A stretch of DNA of 64,000 nt, from the NCBI GenBank assembly GCA_008032935.1, contig CP032039.1, forward strand, positions 1,240,001-1,304,000, written 5' to 3'. The DNA comes from Helicobacter pylori. Lineage in GTDB: Bacteria > Campylobacterota > Campylobacteria > Campylobacterales > Helicobacteraceae. Under the pieces are notes generated by a model that was not told where the DNA came from, did not search any database, and was given only the letters and a program-made list of their open reading frames with translations. The translations under genes and the position numbers were made by a program. This document shows positions 11,286-21,194 of this stretch, piece by piece (the first letter of the stretch is position 1; the number at the start of each line of letters is the position of its first letter).

Positions 11286-12719
11286 TTAATGCACATAGTC
11301 GTCTATTTTATGCCCGCTGTTGAAAATGTAATTGGCTTTTTGCACTTCATAATTGTTGAGCGCTAAATTGTAAGCCACTTCTGCATCAAAGCGCGTGGTT
11401 AAGCCCCTTAAATAGGTGGTGAAATCCACTAAATTAGCGTCGTATTTCCTTTTAATATTGGCAAAAGAAAGATTGGCCGCATCCAAACTAGCCTTGGAAG
11501 ATTCAATCTTGGCTCTGGCAATATCAAGCGACTTTCTGTAAAGCTGTTCGTCTTTTTCTTGCTCTAGCTTTTTATACGCTAAATTCTTTTCATTCGCTAA
11601 TTGGCCTAGCATGATGGATTGTTTTTGCAAGCTCAACCCTATATCATCAAAAATATTCAAAGTCGCAGTAACCCCAGCCGTATTTTGCTGACCGGGGTAG
11701 AAGTTCCCAAAACGCCCTGTGGCATAAGCGGGTTTTTGGATCCAAAAAAGCCATGAGTCAAACACATCTATCTTGGGGTAATAATTGAGTTGCTTGTTTT
11801 GGTATCTGATTGCGGAAATCTGCTCCCTTAAAGAGACTAAATCCTGCCTTTCTCTTAATTGCAAATTAGGCGCATCAATCGTGGTCTTTTTCAAATTTTT
11901 CACACTGAGGTTAGTGAGGTATTCTAAAGTCAAGCGGTTTTGCTCCAAAGCAAATTGCATGTCCAAAATATCGTATTCGCTCAAATTCCCTTGCGCTTTT
12001 AGGCTTTGCAAATCATCAATCGTGGTTAGCCCTTTGTCATAGAGCTTAGTAACCCTTTTAATGTCCGTTTTGATTTGCTCTAATTTTTTTTGCAAAGCGA
12101 TCATGCGAGCGAGGTTGTTAAAATACTCGTAGTATTGTTGCACCACTTGCAAATACACGCTTTGGCGGCTATATTCTAAATTAGCCACATTGGAGCGGTA
12201 AGTCGCAGACTTTTCTTTGACATTATTCACATCGCTAAAGCCATTAAACACATTCAATGTGACTTGAGCTTGGAGTTGTTGGGTGTTATAATGCTTATAT
12301 TCTGGAGTATCCCTAGCTTCATTTTTAAAATTATAACTCGCGTTCAAAGTGGGCAAAAACATCGCTTTGGCGATGGTGTGGTTTTTCATCGCTTGCTTGA
12401 CGCTGAGTTCTTGCGCTTGCAAACTAAGGTTAGTGGTAGCCCCCTTTAGCAATTCATAAAGCCCCAAAGCGGCTTTATCGCTTTTTTCATGGTATTTAGC
12501 AATCTCTTGATTGATCGTGGTCGCTGTTTCTTTAGGCGAGGATAAAAAACTCGGTGTCGCTTCTAAAGAACTTGTCGGCGGATCAATGAGCTTTAAATTC
12601 TTATGGCTATAATTGTTAAGGATTTGCTTGATTTCATCTGGGGTTTTAGAGGGGGTTTGCGCTAGAGTTAAAGCCGCACACAAGCCCCATAAACTCGCAT
12701 ATCTTATAATAGTGTTCAT
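11286..12719 (-). CDS. hefA: HefA, TolC-like outer membrane efflux channel
   Basis: Outer membrane exit duct of the HefABC pump, a TolC-family protein of 477 residues. It has a cleavable signal (LWGLCAALTLAQ) and the two repeated TolC halves rich in long amphipathic helices (YYEYFNNLARMIALQKKLEQ in the first, EKNLAYKKLEQEKDEQLYRK in the second). The ATG at 12719 follows the run GGGGGATTG; the TTG one codon earlier is a poorer start. The stop of hemE is 8 bases upstream, so the pump genes probably share a transcript with hemE. Loss of HefA is known to raise sensitivity of H. pylori to several drugs and bile salts. Confidence 0.94.
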   Translation of the reverse strand: MNTIIRYASLWGLCAALTLAQTPSKTPDEIKQILNNYSHKNLKLIDPPTSSLEATPSFLSSPKETATTINQEIAKYHEKSDKAALGLYELLKGATTNLSLQAQELSVKQAMKNHTIAKAMFLPTLNASYNFKNEARDTPEYKHYNTQQLQAQVTLNVFNGFSDVNNVKEKSATYRSNVANLEYSRQSVYLQVVQQYYEYFNNLARMIALQKKLEQIKTDIKRVTKLYDKGLTTIDDLQSLKAQGNLSEYDILDMQFALEQNRLTLEYLTNLSVKNLKKTTIDAPNLQLRERQDLVSLREQISAIRYQNKQLNYYPKIDVFDSWLFWIQKPAYATGRFGNFYPGQQNTAGVTATLNIFDDIGLSLQKQSIMLGQLANEKNLAYKKLEQEKDEQLYRKSLDIARAKIESSKASLDAANLSFANIKRKYDANLVDFTTYLRGLTTRFDAEVAYNLALNNYEVQKANYIFNSGHKIDDYVH

Positions 12720-12727
12720 CAATCCCC

Positions 12728-13750
12728 CTATCGCCTGGTGGTTTTGGCATGCACTAATTGCACTAAATATTTTGCGTTTTCTCTAGGCAAATCCGGCAAC
12801 ATCCCATGCCCTAAATTGAAAATATGCCCTTGATTGCCCATGACTTTTAAAATCCTTTCAACGCCTTCTTCCAAAGCGTTTTTATCATAAAGGCGGGCGG
12901 GTTCTAAATTCCCTTGCAAAACATATTTATCGCCTAAAATCTTTTTTGCCACCTCTAAAGGCGTGCCCCAATCCACGCCAAACACATCAAATTCCCCATC
13001 TATGGTATCCAAATAAGCGCCAATCCCTTTAGGGAAAAGGATAACTGGGATATGCACATAGCGTTTTTTAAGCTCTTTAGAGATTTTTTTCAAATAATCC
13101 CAACTGAATTTCAAATACGCTTCTTTTTCTAAAGCGCTAGCCCATGAGTCAAAGATCATCACCGCATTGACTCCTGCTTGGATTTGAAGGCTCAAATACT
13201 CTATCAATTCAAGGCTCAATTTTTCTAAAAGCGCTTTTAAAACTTCAGGCTCGCTATAAAGCATTTTCTTGCTTTTGGCATACGATTTGCTCCCCTCGCC
13301 TTCTATCATGTAAGTCGCTAAAGTCCAAGGCGATCCGCAAAAACCAATTAACGCCTTCTCTTTAGAAAGTTTTTGGCGCGTTTGAGAAATCGTATCATAG
13401 ACATAATTCAGCTGTTTATAAGCCCCTACTTTTAGGCTTTCCACGCTTTTTAAATCCGTAATCGTCTCTAAAAAATGCGGCCCCTTTTTGGGGATAAACT
13501 CCAAATTCAAGCCCATTTCCAAAGGCACTACTAAAATATCGCTAAACAAAATAGCCGCATCCACGCCTAAAATCTCTACCGGCTGTAAGGTAACTTCTGT
13601 GGCCAGATCACTATTTTTACACAATTCCAAGAAACTCCCCGCTTTTTTACGACTCTCTTGGTATTCGCTAAGGTAACGCCCCGCTTGCCTCATCATCCAA
13701 ATGGGCGTGTAAGGCGTTTCTTTTCTAAAACATGCATCAATGAAAATCAT
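12728..13750 (-). CDS. hemE: Uroporphyrinogen decarboxylase HemE
   Basis: Cytosolic haem-pathway enzyme that removes four acetate carboxyls from uroporphyrinogen III to make coproporphyrinogen III. The 340-residue length fits. The N-terminal signature [15 protein letters not shown], with its substrate-binding arginines, is at about residues 17-31, and the second family signature [16 protein letters not shown] is near the middle. Two ATGs stand in tandem at 13753 and 13750; the second lies six bases after AAGGA and gives the usual length. Being first before hefABC suggests that haem synthesis and efflux genes are co-transcribed, though no functional tie is evident. Confidence 0.96.
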   Translation of the reverse strand: MIFIDACFRKETPYTPIWMMRQAGRYLSEYQESRKKAGSFLELCKNSDLATEVTLQPVEILGVDAAILFSDILVVPLEMGLNLEFIPKKGPHFLETITDLKSVESLKVGAYKQLNYVYDTISQTRQKLSKEKALIGFCGSPWTLATYMIEGEGSKSYAKSKKMLYSEPEVLKALLEKLSLELIEYLSLQIQAGVNAVMIFDSWASALEKEAYLKFSWDYLKKISKELKKRYVHIPVILFPKGIGAYLDTIDGEFDVFGVDWGTPLEVAKKILGDKYVLQGNLEPARLYDKNALEEGVERILKVMGNQGHIFNLGHGMLPDLPRENAKYLVQLVHAKTTRR

Positions 13751-13823
13751 CATAAATCCTTGAAAATTTGTTTAGTGGTTTGTTTTTATACTTTGTAGTT
13801 TTAAAAAAGGGTATTTTATCACA

Positions 13824-14441
13824 TTATCCTAAAAATCTAGTAAAATCATAAAAAGTGAAAGCGATGCCAATAGAATAGATATTCAGTCGTGGCGTGCCAA
13901 AGGCTTTAGAAAATTTGCTTTGGATGAAATAAAAAGGAATACCGCCCCTTACTTCTACGCTCACGCCAAAATTCTTAGCCGCATTGAAAAACAAGCCCAC
14001 ACTCCCTACTGCTGATTGGATATTGAATTGATACTTATCAATCTTAGCCCCTAAAATTTGGAGCTGATAGCCTAAGGCGATTTTAGGGATCACCCACCCT
14101 TTAAAAAGCCTAACCCCAGCGACTAGCCCAGCGCTCATGAAATACGAATCGCCCATTCCTGCATCCAAATACCCCCCCAATAAAGCTTTCTTTTTTAAAA
14201 CGAACCCTGCCTGAAAGCCTAAAGAAGCGTCATGGTAAATTTTATCCATTAAAATAGGCGGGCGGTTTTTAGGGCGGATGGGGGATCTTTTAGTCGTTTG
14301 AGCGTGCTGGTAAAGATAGCCGATCTTAAAAGAGCCAAAATATTTTTTAGTAGGCTCTAGGGGTTTGAAAAATTTTAAATCCTTTTTGGCTAACAAGACC
14401 CCTTTCAAAAGGCTTAAGATTAAGAAAAATCTAAAAATCAA
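13824..14441 (-). CDS. Putative outer membrane or exported protein (HP0603 type)
   Basis: A 205-residue protein with an N-terminal signal (MIFRFFLILSLLKGVLLAKK) and a body of amphipathic beta-strand-like segments (GLVAGVRLFKGWVIPKIALG, SVGLFFNAAKNFGVSVEVRG) resembling small Helicobacter outer membrane barrels. The start ATG overlaps the magIII stop by four bases (ATGA), so it is translationally coupled to that DNA repair gene. It lacks the aromatic terminal residue usual for barrels (it ends in RFLG), so a periplasmic or surface-attached protein is possible. I do not recognise a specific function. Confidence 0.7.
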   Translation of the reverse strand: MIFRFFLILSLLKGVLLAKKDLKFFKPLEPTKKYFGSFKIGYLYQHAQTTKRSPIRPKNRPPILMDKIYHDASLGFQAGFVLKKKALLGGYLDAGMGDSYFMSAGLVAGVRLFKGWVIPKIALGYQLQILGAKIDKYQFNIQSAVGSVGLFFNAAKNFGVSVEVRGGIPFYFIQSKFSKAFGTPRLNIYSIGIAFTFYDFTRFLG

Positions 14442-15094
14442 AGCTTCAATTCCAATTTTTGTTTGGAAAATTCCACGATCTTTCCATGGAATCTCGCATA
14501 AAGTTGCACTAAAGGAATGGTGTTTTCATAAAGCGCTAAGGCGGCATTTAAATTCTCTTGAACGCCTTTTTCAAAAAAATGTTGCAATTCATCATAATCT
14601 TCTATCTCTATGCCTAATTTTTTTAAAAAAAGATAGGTGTATTTATCCACCACCATCACTTCTTTAGCGCACGCATAGCATAAAATCGCATCCGCGCTTT
14701 CTTTGCCAATACCCTTTTGGTCTAAAAGCCACTCCCTAGTAACTTCTTGTTTAAAATTTTCAAAACTTTGAAAGTCTTTTAAAATATTCCTGCTCAAATC
14801 AATCAGTCGTTTGGCTTTTTGGTTATAAAACCCGCTAGGGCGGACACACTCTGCAAGCTTTGAAAACTCTATATAAGCGATTTTTTTAAGATTGATCTCA
14901 TCATCATTTTCTAAAATGAAAGCGTTTTTTAGATTTTCCAAAGATTTCAAAACGGCTTCAAATTTAGTGTTTTGCGTTAAAACCGCCCCTAATAAAGCTT
15001 CAAATTTCAAAGCGTTAGGCCACCACCAAGCAGGGGCGTTTTTCAATAAATCCAAACTCTTTAAAGCCTTTAAAATCTCAAAACTATCCAACAC
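14438..15094 (-). CDS. magIII: 3-methyladenine DNA glycosylase MagIII
   Basis: Base-excision repair glycosylase of the helix-hairpin-helix superfamily that removes 3-methyladenine; in H. pylori this endonuclease III-like protein is known as MagIII. The 218-residue product has the hairpin LLDQKGIGKESADAILCYAC and the catalytic aspartate in VVDKYTYLFL. Unlike the true endonuclease III at 38053-38694, it has no C-terminal four-cysteine iron-sulfur loop, as expected for MagIII. An aromatic-rich N-terminal segment (PAWWWPN) fits the stacking residues used to hold the flipped base. It is followed by the coupled gene at 13824-14441. Confidence 0.9.
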   Translation of the reverse strand: MLDSFEILKALKSLDLLKNAPAWWWPNALKFEALLGAVLTQNTKFEAVLKSLENLKNAFILENDDEINLKKIAYIEFSKLAECVRPSGFYNQKAKRLIDLSRNILKDFQSFENFKQEVTREWLLDQKGIGKESADAILCYACAKEVMVVDKYTYLFLKKLGIEIEDYDELQHFFEKGVQENLNAALALYENTIPLVQLYARFHGKIVEFSKQKLELKL

Positions 15095-15159
15095 AATAAC
15101 CGCCTGTAATAAAAAGAAATAAAAAAGAGTATTTTATTGAAAAAGAAGTAAAAATTAAA

Positions 15160-15190
15160 ACAAAAAGCCAACGCTTAAAGCGTTAGCCCC
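15160..15190 (-). terminator. flaA intrinsic terminator
   Basis: Read on the minus strand just after flaA, GCTAACGC and GCGTTGGC form an 8-base stem (with G-U pairing) around a TTTAA loop, followed directly by TTTTTGTTTT. This is a clear rho-independent terminator about 20 bases beyond the flaA stop. It isolates flaA from magIII. Confidence 0.8.
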
Positions 15191-15211
15191 ATACAAACAC
15201 CTTTCTTAAAA

Positions 15212-16744
15212 CTAAGTTAAAAGCCTTAAGATATTTTGTTGAACGGTATTGGCTTGACTCATCGCATAGCTGCCTGATTGCGCCAAAATGTTGTTTTTAT
15301 TGAAATTCGCACTCTCTTCAGCAAAATCCACATCCCTGATTTGAGATTCAGCCGCTTTAACATTCACTTGAGTGATGCTGATGTTATTCACGGTGCTAAT
15401 CATTTGATTTTGCACAGAACCTAAATCAGAGCGGACTTTATCCAACATTTTCATCGCAGACTCGGCAATATCAATCACCACCATCGCACCCCTTAAGGTC
15501 GTAACCCCAGATCCCAAGCTTTGATTGCCACTAGCGATGACAGCGTTATAGTTCGCGCCACTAGCTGATTTGACATTAGCGTTAAAATTCCCAGTAACAT
15601 CGCGCAAATTCACCGTGGTTTCTGCCACTTGAGATTCCCCAAAACCAATCGCTGTGAAACCTAAATGCTGTGAGTCAGAAGCCGAAACCACATTGATGCT
15701 CTTAGCGTCTAAGCGTGTGAGAGAAAGTCTCCCATAGTTAGTAGAGCCTTTTGTTAAATCCTGACCGCCATTGACCATCGTTAAAGCACTAGGCCCATTA
15801 CTGACGCTATCGGTTTTAATTTCAATCCCACGACCATCTATACTGCGCAAATTCAAGCGCCCTTTTTGATCCGTATAAGCTTCCACGCCGGTTTCTGAAG
15901 TAACCGCATTGATCGCTGCGACTAACCGTCCGTCTGAGTCATTTTTCTTAATATCTGCGATATTACCCAAATGAATCCCATTTAAGGTTAAATTACTCAA
16001 ACTTCCTGACTGGACCGCCACATCGCTTGTGGTGATAACGCTCGCATAAGCTTTAACCCCTGTTCGGTTAGAGTTTTTGTTGATCACTTCTGCTAACACG
16101 CCAATCCCTGTGCCTGCTGAACTAGAGACTTTCACGCTCTCTAAAGTTACATCATTCACGCCATCCACTTGTTTAAAAGTCAAGCTAATATCCCCAGAAG
16201 CCGTGATTAACGCGCCTGTAGCGATACGAACCTGACCGATTTTATCGGAAGTGGTAGAGCCGATAGAAGCCTTAATGCTTTGGTTAGAATAAGCCCCTAC
16301 TTGGAATTCTTTGTTAGTGAATTGACCAGACAATAACGCTTGCCCGTTATAAGTAGTCGTGTTACCGATATTGTCTAAACCTTGAATCAAACGAACGATG
16401 TCAGATTGAATCGCTTTACGAGACTCCGTAGTTTGCCCGTCTTGAGCCGCTTGAGTCGCTTTAACCTTAACGGTGTCTAAGATTTTTAATTGCTCATCCA
16501 TAGCCTTATCCGCAACTTGGATAATCCCCATGCCGTCATTCGTGTTGGCAATCGCTTGACCCAAACTGCTCGCTTGTGAACGCAAAGAATCCGCTACCGT
16601 CATGCCTGATGCGTCATCAGCCGCTTTATTAATCCTTAAACCTGAACTCAATCGCTCCAATGAAGTTTTAAGTGCATTTTGAGTGAGTGCGGATTGCACA
16701 TGCGCATTCATCGCATTGATATTTGTATTGACCTGAAAAGCCAT
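15212..16744 (-). CDS. flaA: Major flagellin FlaA
   Basis: Main subunit of the flagellar filament, 510 residues, intact. The conserved D0/D1 ends are present: [20 protein letters not shown] at the N-terminus with the [16 protein letters not shown] signature, and [15 protein letters not shown] at the C-terminus. The variable centre (about residues 180-400) is rich in Ser and Thr and is known to be decorated with pseudaminic acid. The segment aligning with the TLR5 recognition site of enteric flagellins reads [11 protein letters not shown], not LQRVRELAVQ, the known reason H. pylori flagellin escapes TLR5. ATG at 16744 follows AAGGAG. A sigma-28 promoter and a terminator flank it, so it is monocistronic. 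Confidence 0.98.
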
Positions 16745-16801
16745 TGTTGTAACTCCTTGTTATAAAAAACCCAAAGGCATCCTTGCTTTTGGTTGGAACT
16801 A

Positions 16802-16826
16802 TTATCGGTTAAAGTTTGAAATTTTA
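16802..16826 (-). promoter_or_regulatory. Sigma-28 (FliA) promoter of flaA
   Basis: On the minus strand, ACCGATAA (16809-16802) matches the sigma-28 -10 consensus GCCGATAA at seven of eight positions, with a TAAA -35 core 13 bases upstream (16826-16823). It lies about 60 bases before the flaA ATG, in line with the known sigma-28 control of this gene. Confidence 0.8.
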
Positions 16827-16870
16827 AAGGGCTTTATTTTAAAAGCAAAATTAGGAGCATGAAAATGGGT

Positions 16871-16876
16871 TATAAT
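16871..16876 (+). promoter_or_regulatory. -10 element before the ABC exporter gene
   Basis: TATAAT, preceded by GGGT, stands 20 bases upstream of the reconstructed ATG at 16897. A start only about 15 bases before the ATG would leave a very short leader, which fits the lack of a Shine-Dalgarno sequence. flaA and this gene are divergent, so this is the only promoter candidate seen for the plus direction. Confidence 0.55.
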
Positions 16877-16896
16877 AAAGAAAATTTGATTATTGA

Positions 16897-18677
16897 ATGC
16901 AAACACTAAGGGATACCATAAAAAACATTCCCCTAAGGACTTTCATTTTACTCTATAAAAGCTCACCAAAATGTGTTGTGTTGGCATCAATTATAGTGCT
17001 ATTTGTCGGCATTATTCCATCTCTAAATATTTTGTTATGATAAGATTGATTGATATTGTGGTAGACCTATTGCAAAATCATACGCATTTTGAATACAGCT
17101 TGCTGTTACCAACTTTGCTACTATGGGGAGCCTTGCTGTTTTTAACGCATGTGTTCTCAGGAATTTCATCAAGCTTGCAAACCATTATTGCTGAACAATT
17201 TTCTATAAACATCATCACTCAGCTTGCTAATAAACTCACAAAAGTTAAAAATCTAAATTTTTTTGAAAACAAAGATCACACTATTAAGCTTAACGCTATC
17301 CATAATGGACTGCACATCCGTCCCCTAAATTATGTCAGTAATCTATTTTTTAACTTGCAACGCATTATAGGGCTTGTGAGTCTGTTTGGGATATTATTTT
17401 CTATTAGTATTTATCTACCCTTTATAATGATTTTTGCAACAATGCCTTGTATTCTCATATCCAACCATATAGCAAAAAAACATAGCGCTTCCATAGATAA
17501 GCTTCAAGACCAAAAAGAGAGTATGCAAAATTACCTATACTCTGGATTAGATAACCAAAAAAACAAGGACAACCTATTATTTAACTTCATGCTAAATTTT
17601 CATCATAAATTTATTGAAAACAAAGAATTATATATCAATCATTTTGTGAAAATCGCCCAAAAAAACTTAATGCTTACCATATATGCTGATATTTTAACCA
17701 CCACTCTAAGTATCGCACTATTTTTTCTAATGGTTTTTATTATTCTTTCAAAATCCATTGGTGTGGGAGCAATTGCTGGATATATCCAAGTATTTAGCTC
17801 TACTGAGCAGCAACTACAAGATTTGTCGTTTTATGGAAAGTGGTTTTTTACTATCAATAAATATTTTGAAAATTATTTTTATATATTAGATTACAAAACA
17901 CCAAAACCAGAAACACAAATCAAATTAGAAGAAAAAATCCATAGCATTACATTTGAAAATGTTAGTTTCTCTTATCCTAATTCAAAGCTTATTTTTGAAA
18001 ATTTTAATCTCTCTTTACACTCTGATAAAATTTATGCATTAGTCGGCAAGAATACTAGCGGAAAAACTACGCTGATTAAACTATTGTTAGGTTTTTATAC
18101 CCCAAATTCAGGTCAAATTATTATCAATAATAAATACTCATTACAAGATTTAGAGCTAAACAGCTACCACCAACAAATGAGCGCTGTATTCCAAGATTTT
18201 TCTCTTTATGCTGGGTATAGCATTAATGATAATCTTTTTATGCAAAACAATATCACTAAAGAGCAATTAAAACAAAAGAGAGAAATGCTAAAATCTTTTG
18301 ATGAGAATTTTCAAAATTGTCTTAATGATTACAGCAACGCATTATTTGGAGCGCAATATAATGGGGTAGATTTTTCTTTGGGCCAAAAGCAACGCATAGC
18401 TACCATAAGAGCCTTTTTAAAACCAAGTAATTGCATTGTTTTAGATGAACCAAGCAGTGCCATCGATCCCATTATGGAAAAAGAGTTTTTAGATTTTATT
18501 TTTAAAAAATCGCAATCTAAAATGGCTTTAATCATTACACACCGCATGGGTAGCGTCAAACAGGCTGATGAAATTATTGTGTTAGACAAAGGCAAACTTA
18601 TAGAACAGGGCAACTTTGAAACCCTTATAAAGAAACAGGGCTTATTTTCTGAATTATATTTGAAGCAACAATACTAA
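16897..18677 (+). CDS. ABC exporter, membrane plus ATPase domains (HP0600 type); one frame break
   Basis: A half-size ABC exporter of the MsbA/SpaB kind, often annotated as multidrug resistance protein. The membrane half has about six hydrophobic segments. The ATPase half shows Walker A GKNTSGKTT, the signature FSLGQKQR, Walker B IVLDEPSSAIDP and the switch histidine in IITHRMG. The longest uninterrupted frame starts at 16971, but its first 20 residues (MCCVGINYSAICRH..) look unlike a transporter. Another frame from the ATG at 16897 reads MQTLRDTIKNIPLRTFILLY, then a hydrophobic helix, and joins the main frame if the run T4 at 17030-17033 is T5. The repaired product is 593 residues. The substrate is unknown; lipid or peptide export is possible. 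Confidence 0.85.
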
Positions 18678-18707
18678 CGAGCGCTTAAAATGTTTGGTAA
18701 TTTTGGG

Positions 18708-18713
18708 TATAAT
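18708..18713 (+). promoter_or_regulatory. -10 element of tlpD
   Basis: A perfect TATAAT with GGG just upstream, 35 bases before the tlpD ATG and within 36 bases after the ABC exporter stop. It fits a vegetative promoter for tlpD and possibly for the bioF and pbp1A genes behind it. No clear -35 box is needed in H. pylori. Confidence 0.65.
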
Positions 18714-18748
18714 CTCAAAAGATTCAAATTTAAACAAGGAATGCCACC

Positions 18749-20050
18749 ATGTTTGGGAATAAGCAGTTACAGCTTCAAATCAGTCAGAAAGATTCTGAGA
18801 TTGCGGAGTTAAAAAAAGAAGTCAATCTCTATCAAAGCCTTTTAAATTTGTGCTTGCATGAAGGTTTTGTAGGTATTAAAAACAATAAAGTCGTTTTTAA
18901 AAGCGGGAATCTTGCAAGCTTAAACAATTTAGAAGAACAAAGCGTTCATTTTAAAGAAAATGCAGAGAGCGTTAATTTGCAAGGGGTTTCTTATTCTTTA
19001 AAAAGCCAAAATATTGATGGCGTGCAGTATTTTTCACTAGCCAAAAAAACAGGGGGTGTGGGGGAATACCATAAAAATGATTTGTTTAAGACTTTTTGCG
19101 CGAGCTTAAAAGAAGGCTTAGAGAACGCGCAAGAAAGCATGCAGTATTTCCATCAAGAAACAGGCTTGCTCTTAAATGCGGCTAAAAATGGCGAAGCGCA
19201 TTCTACTGAAGGATTAGGGACCGTTAATAAAACGGGTCAAGACATTGAATCGCTTTATGAAAAGATGCAAAACGCCACTTCGCTAGCGGACTCTCTCAAC
19301 CAACGGAGCAATGAAATCACTCAAGTCATTTCTTTGATTGATGATATTGCAGAACAAACCAATCTCTTAGCCCTAAACGCCGCTATTGAGGCTGCGCGAG
19401 CGGGCGAGCATGGGAGAGGGTTTGCGGTGGTGGCTGATGAGGTGAGAAAACTCGCTGAAAAAACCCAAAAAGCCACTAAAGAAATCGCTGTTGTCGTTAA
19501 AAGCATGCAACAAGAAGCGAACGATATTCAAACCAATACCCACGATATTAATTCTATTGTAGGCTCTATTAAAGGCGATGTGGAAGAGCTTAAATCCACC
19601 GTAAAAAATAACATGATTGTCGCGCAAGCGGCAAAATACACCATCTACAATGTCAATAACCGGGTGTTTTGCGGTCTGGCTAAACTGGATCATGTGGTCT
19701 TTAAAAACAATCTTTATGGCATGGTTTTTGGTCTCAACTCCTTTGATATTACTAGCCATAAGAATTGCCGCTTAGGCAAATGGTATTATGAGGGCGCGGG
19801 CAAAGAGAATTTTTCCAACACTTCAGGCTATAGAGCTTTAGAAAGCCACCATGCGAGCGTGCATGCTGAAGCTAATGATTTGGTTAAAGCCGTTCAAGAA
19901 GACCACATTACCGATTCAAAATACCTAGAGCATAAAGTGCATTTAATGGAAGATAGCGCTAAGCATGTCAAAGAAAATATTGATAAGATGTTTTACGAAA
20001 AACAAGACGAACTCAATAAGATCATTGAAAAAATCCAAAAAGGCGAATGA
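18749..20050 (+). CDS. tlpD: Cytosolic chemoreceptor TlpD
   Basis: Methyl-accepting chemotaxis protein without membrane segments, known as the H. pylori energy and redox taxis sensor signalling through CheW/CheA. The 433-residue protein has an N-terminal coiled coil ([19 protein letters not shown]), a central signalling hairpin ([39 protein letters not shown] at about 210-250) and a C-terminal zinc-binding CZB domain with the expected ligands in [11 protein letters not shown] and ESHHASVH plus an upstream His (ITSHKN). CZB domains sense oxidants such as hypochlorite in related proteins. Its start is ATG at 18749. bioF begins 22 bases after its stop. Confidence 0.96.
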   Translation: MFGNKQLQLQISQKDSEIAELKKEVNLYQSLLNLCLHEGFVGIKNNKVVFKSGNLASLNNLEEQSVHFKENAESVNLQGVSYSLKSQNIDGVQYFSLAKKTGGVGEYHKNDLFKTFCASLKEGLENAQESMQYFHQETGLLLNAAKNGEAHSTEGLGTVNKTGQDIESLYEKMQNATSLADSLNQRSNEITQVISLIDDIAEQTNLLALNAAIEAARAGEHGRGFAVVADEVRKLAEKTQKATKEIAVVVKSMQQEANDIQTNTHDINSIVGSIKGDVEELKSTVKNNMIVAQAAKYTIYNVNNRVFCGLAKLDHVVFKNNLYGMVFGLNSFDITSHKNCRLGKWYYEGAGKENFSNTSGYRALESHHASVHAEANDLVKAVQEDHITDSKYLEHKVHLMEDSAKHVKENIDKMFYEKQDELNKIIEKIQKGE

Positions 20051-20072
20051 TTTTATTCAATGAAGTGTTTTG

Positions 20073-21194
20073 ATGTTTTCTAAATCTTTAGAAGCCCTAC
20101 GCCATGCCAAACGCTACCGCAAAAGAGAGTTGTTTGACCCTTTATTAAAGGATTACGCTTCTAATGATTATTTGGGTTTGAGCGTTAAAAAAGATTTGCT
20201 TCAAAACGCTTTTAATAAGCTCCAATCCTTTGTTTCTCATTCCCCCAAGGCTTCCATGCTAGTGAATGGCTACCACTCTTTGCATGCAGAGTTAGAAGAA
20301 CGATTAGCAAGTTTGTTGGGGTTTGAAAGCGCTCTTTTAGTGGGGAGTGGTTTTTTGGGCAATCTGGCTTTAATAGACACCCTATTAGTCAAAAACGCCC
20401 TCTTATTCATGGACGCACACTACCATGCAAGCGGGATTTTTAGCACCAAAGCTAAACCTAATCAAGTGGTTTTTTTCTCGCACAATGACGCTAAAGATTT
20501 ACAACAAAAACTCTTTAACGCTCCTAAAAACAAGCTCAAATTCATAGCCATTGAGGGGGTTTATTCTATGGATGCGAGCGTCGCTCCTTATGATTTTTAT
20601 GAAATCGTTCAAGAGACTCCTAACGCTTTTTTAATCGTAGATGAAGCCCATAGTTTTGGGACTATCGGCGAGAATTTATTGGGTTTTTTAGAATATTATC
20701 GCATCAAAGAAAAGGACAAAATCATTAAACTCAGCACTTTTTCTAAAGCCCTTGCGAGCTATGGGGCGTGTATTTTAGCCCCTTTACAGGTCATAGAGTT
20801 TTTAACTAATCGCGCTAAAAGCGTGATTTACACCACCGCTTTAAGCCTGTTAGACACCGCTTTAACTTTAGCCCATTTAGAATACTTTATCGCGCAAAAA
20901 CAAGAATTAAAAAATGAGCTTAGCAAACACCAACAGATTATTTTTGAAACTTTAGGTATTAGAACGCTCGCAGGATTTTTTACTTTAGAGTTTGAAAACA
21001 ATCCCGCTCTTTTAAACGCTCATCATTTTTTGAAAGAAAAAGGGTTTTTAGTGGGAGCTATCCGCCCTCCCACGGTTTCTAAACCCCTTTTGCGCGTCTC
21101 TTTGTCTCTCAAAAACAGCTTAGAAGACACTAAAGAGCTTGCAAACACCCTTTTAGATTATTCTAAAATACAATCTTCTTTTAAGAGTGGTTAA
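20073..21194 (+). CDS. bioF: 8-amino-7-oxononanoate synthase BioF-type PLP enzyme
   Basis: Alpha-oxoamine synthase family. The likely reaction is joining pimeloyl-ACP or -CoA with L-alanine in biotin synthesis. The 373-residue protein carries the early AONS motif YASNDYLGLS, the aspartate region IVDEAHSFGTIG that binds the PLP ring, and the Schiff-base lysine in LSTFSKALASYGA. Close relatives (Kbl, 2-amino-3-oxobutyrate ligase) share all of these, so the substrate is inferred. The ATG at 20073 is preferred over the TTG one codon upstream. The stop is followed directly by the pbp1A ATG, so the two are probably co-translated. Confidence 0.85.
   Translation: MFSKSLEALRHAKRYRKRELFDPLLKDYASNDYLGLSVKKDLLQNAFNKLQSFVSHSPKASMLVNGYHSLHAELEERLASLLGFESALLVGSGFLGNLALIDTLLVKNALLFMDAHYHASGIFSTKAKPNQVVFFSHNDAKDLQQKLFNAPKNKLKFIAIEGVYSMDASVAPYDFYEIVQETPNAFLIVDEAHSFGTIGENLLGFLEYYRIKEKDKIIKLSTFSKALASYGACILAPLQVIEFLTNRAKSVIYTTALSLLDTALTLAHLEYFIAQKQELKNELSKHQQIIFETLGIRTLAGFFTLEFENNPALLNAHHFLKEKGFLVGAIRPPTVSKPLLRVSLSLKNSLEDTKELANTLLDYSKIQSSFKSG

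Noticed and set aside
16971..17040. ATG at 16971 as the start of the ABC exporter
   Set aside because: The first 20 residues do not look like a transporter; a single T restores a better N-terminus from 16897.
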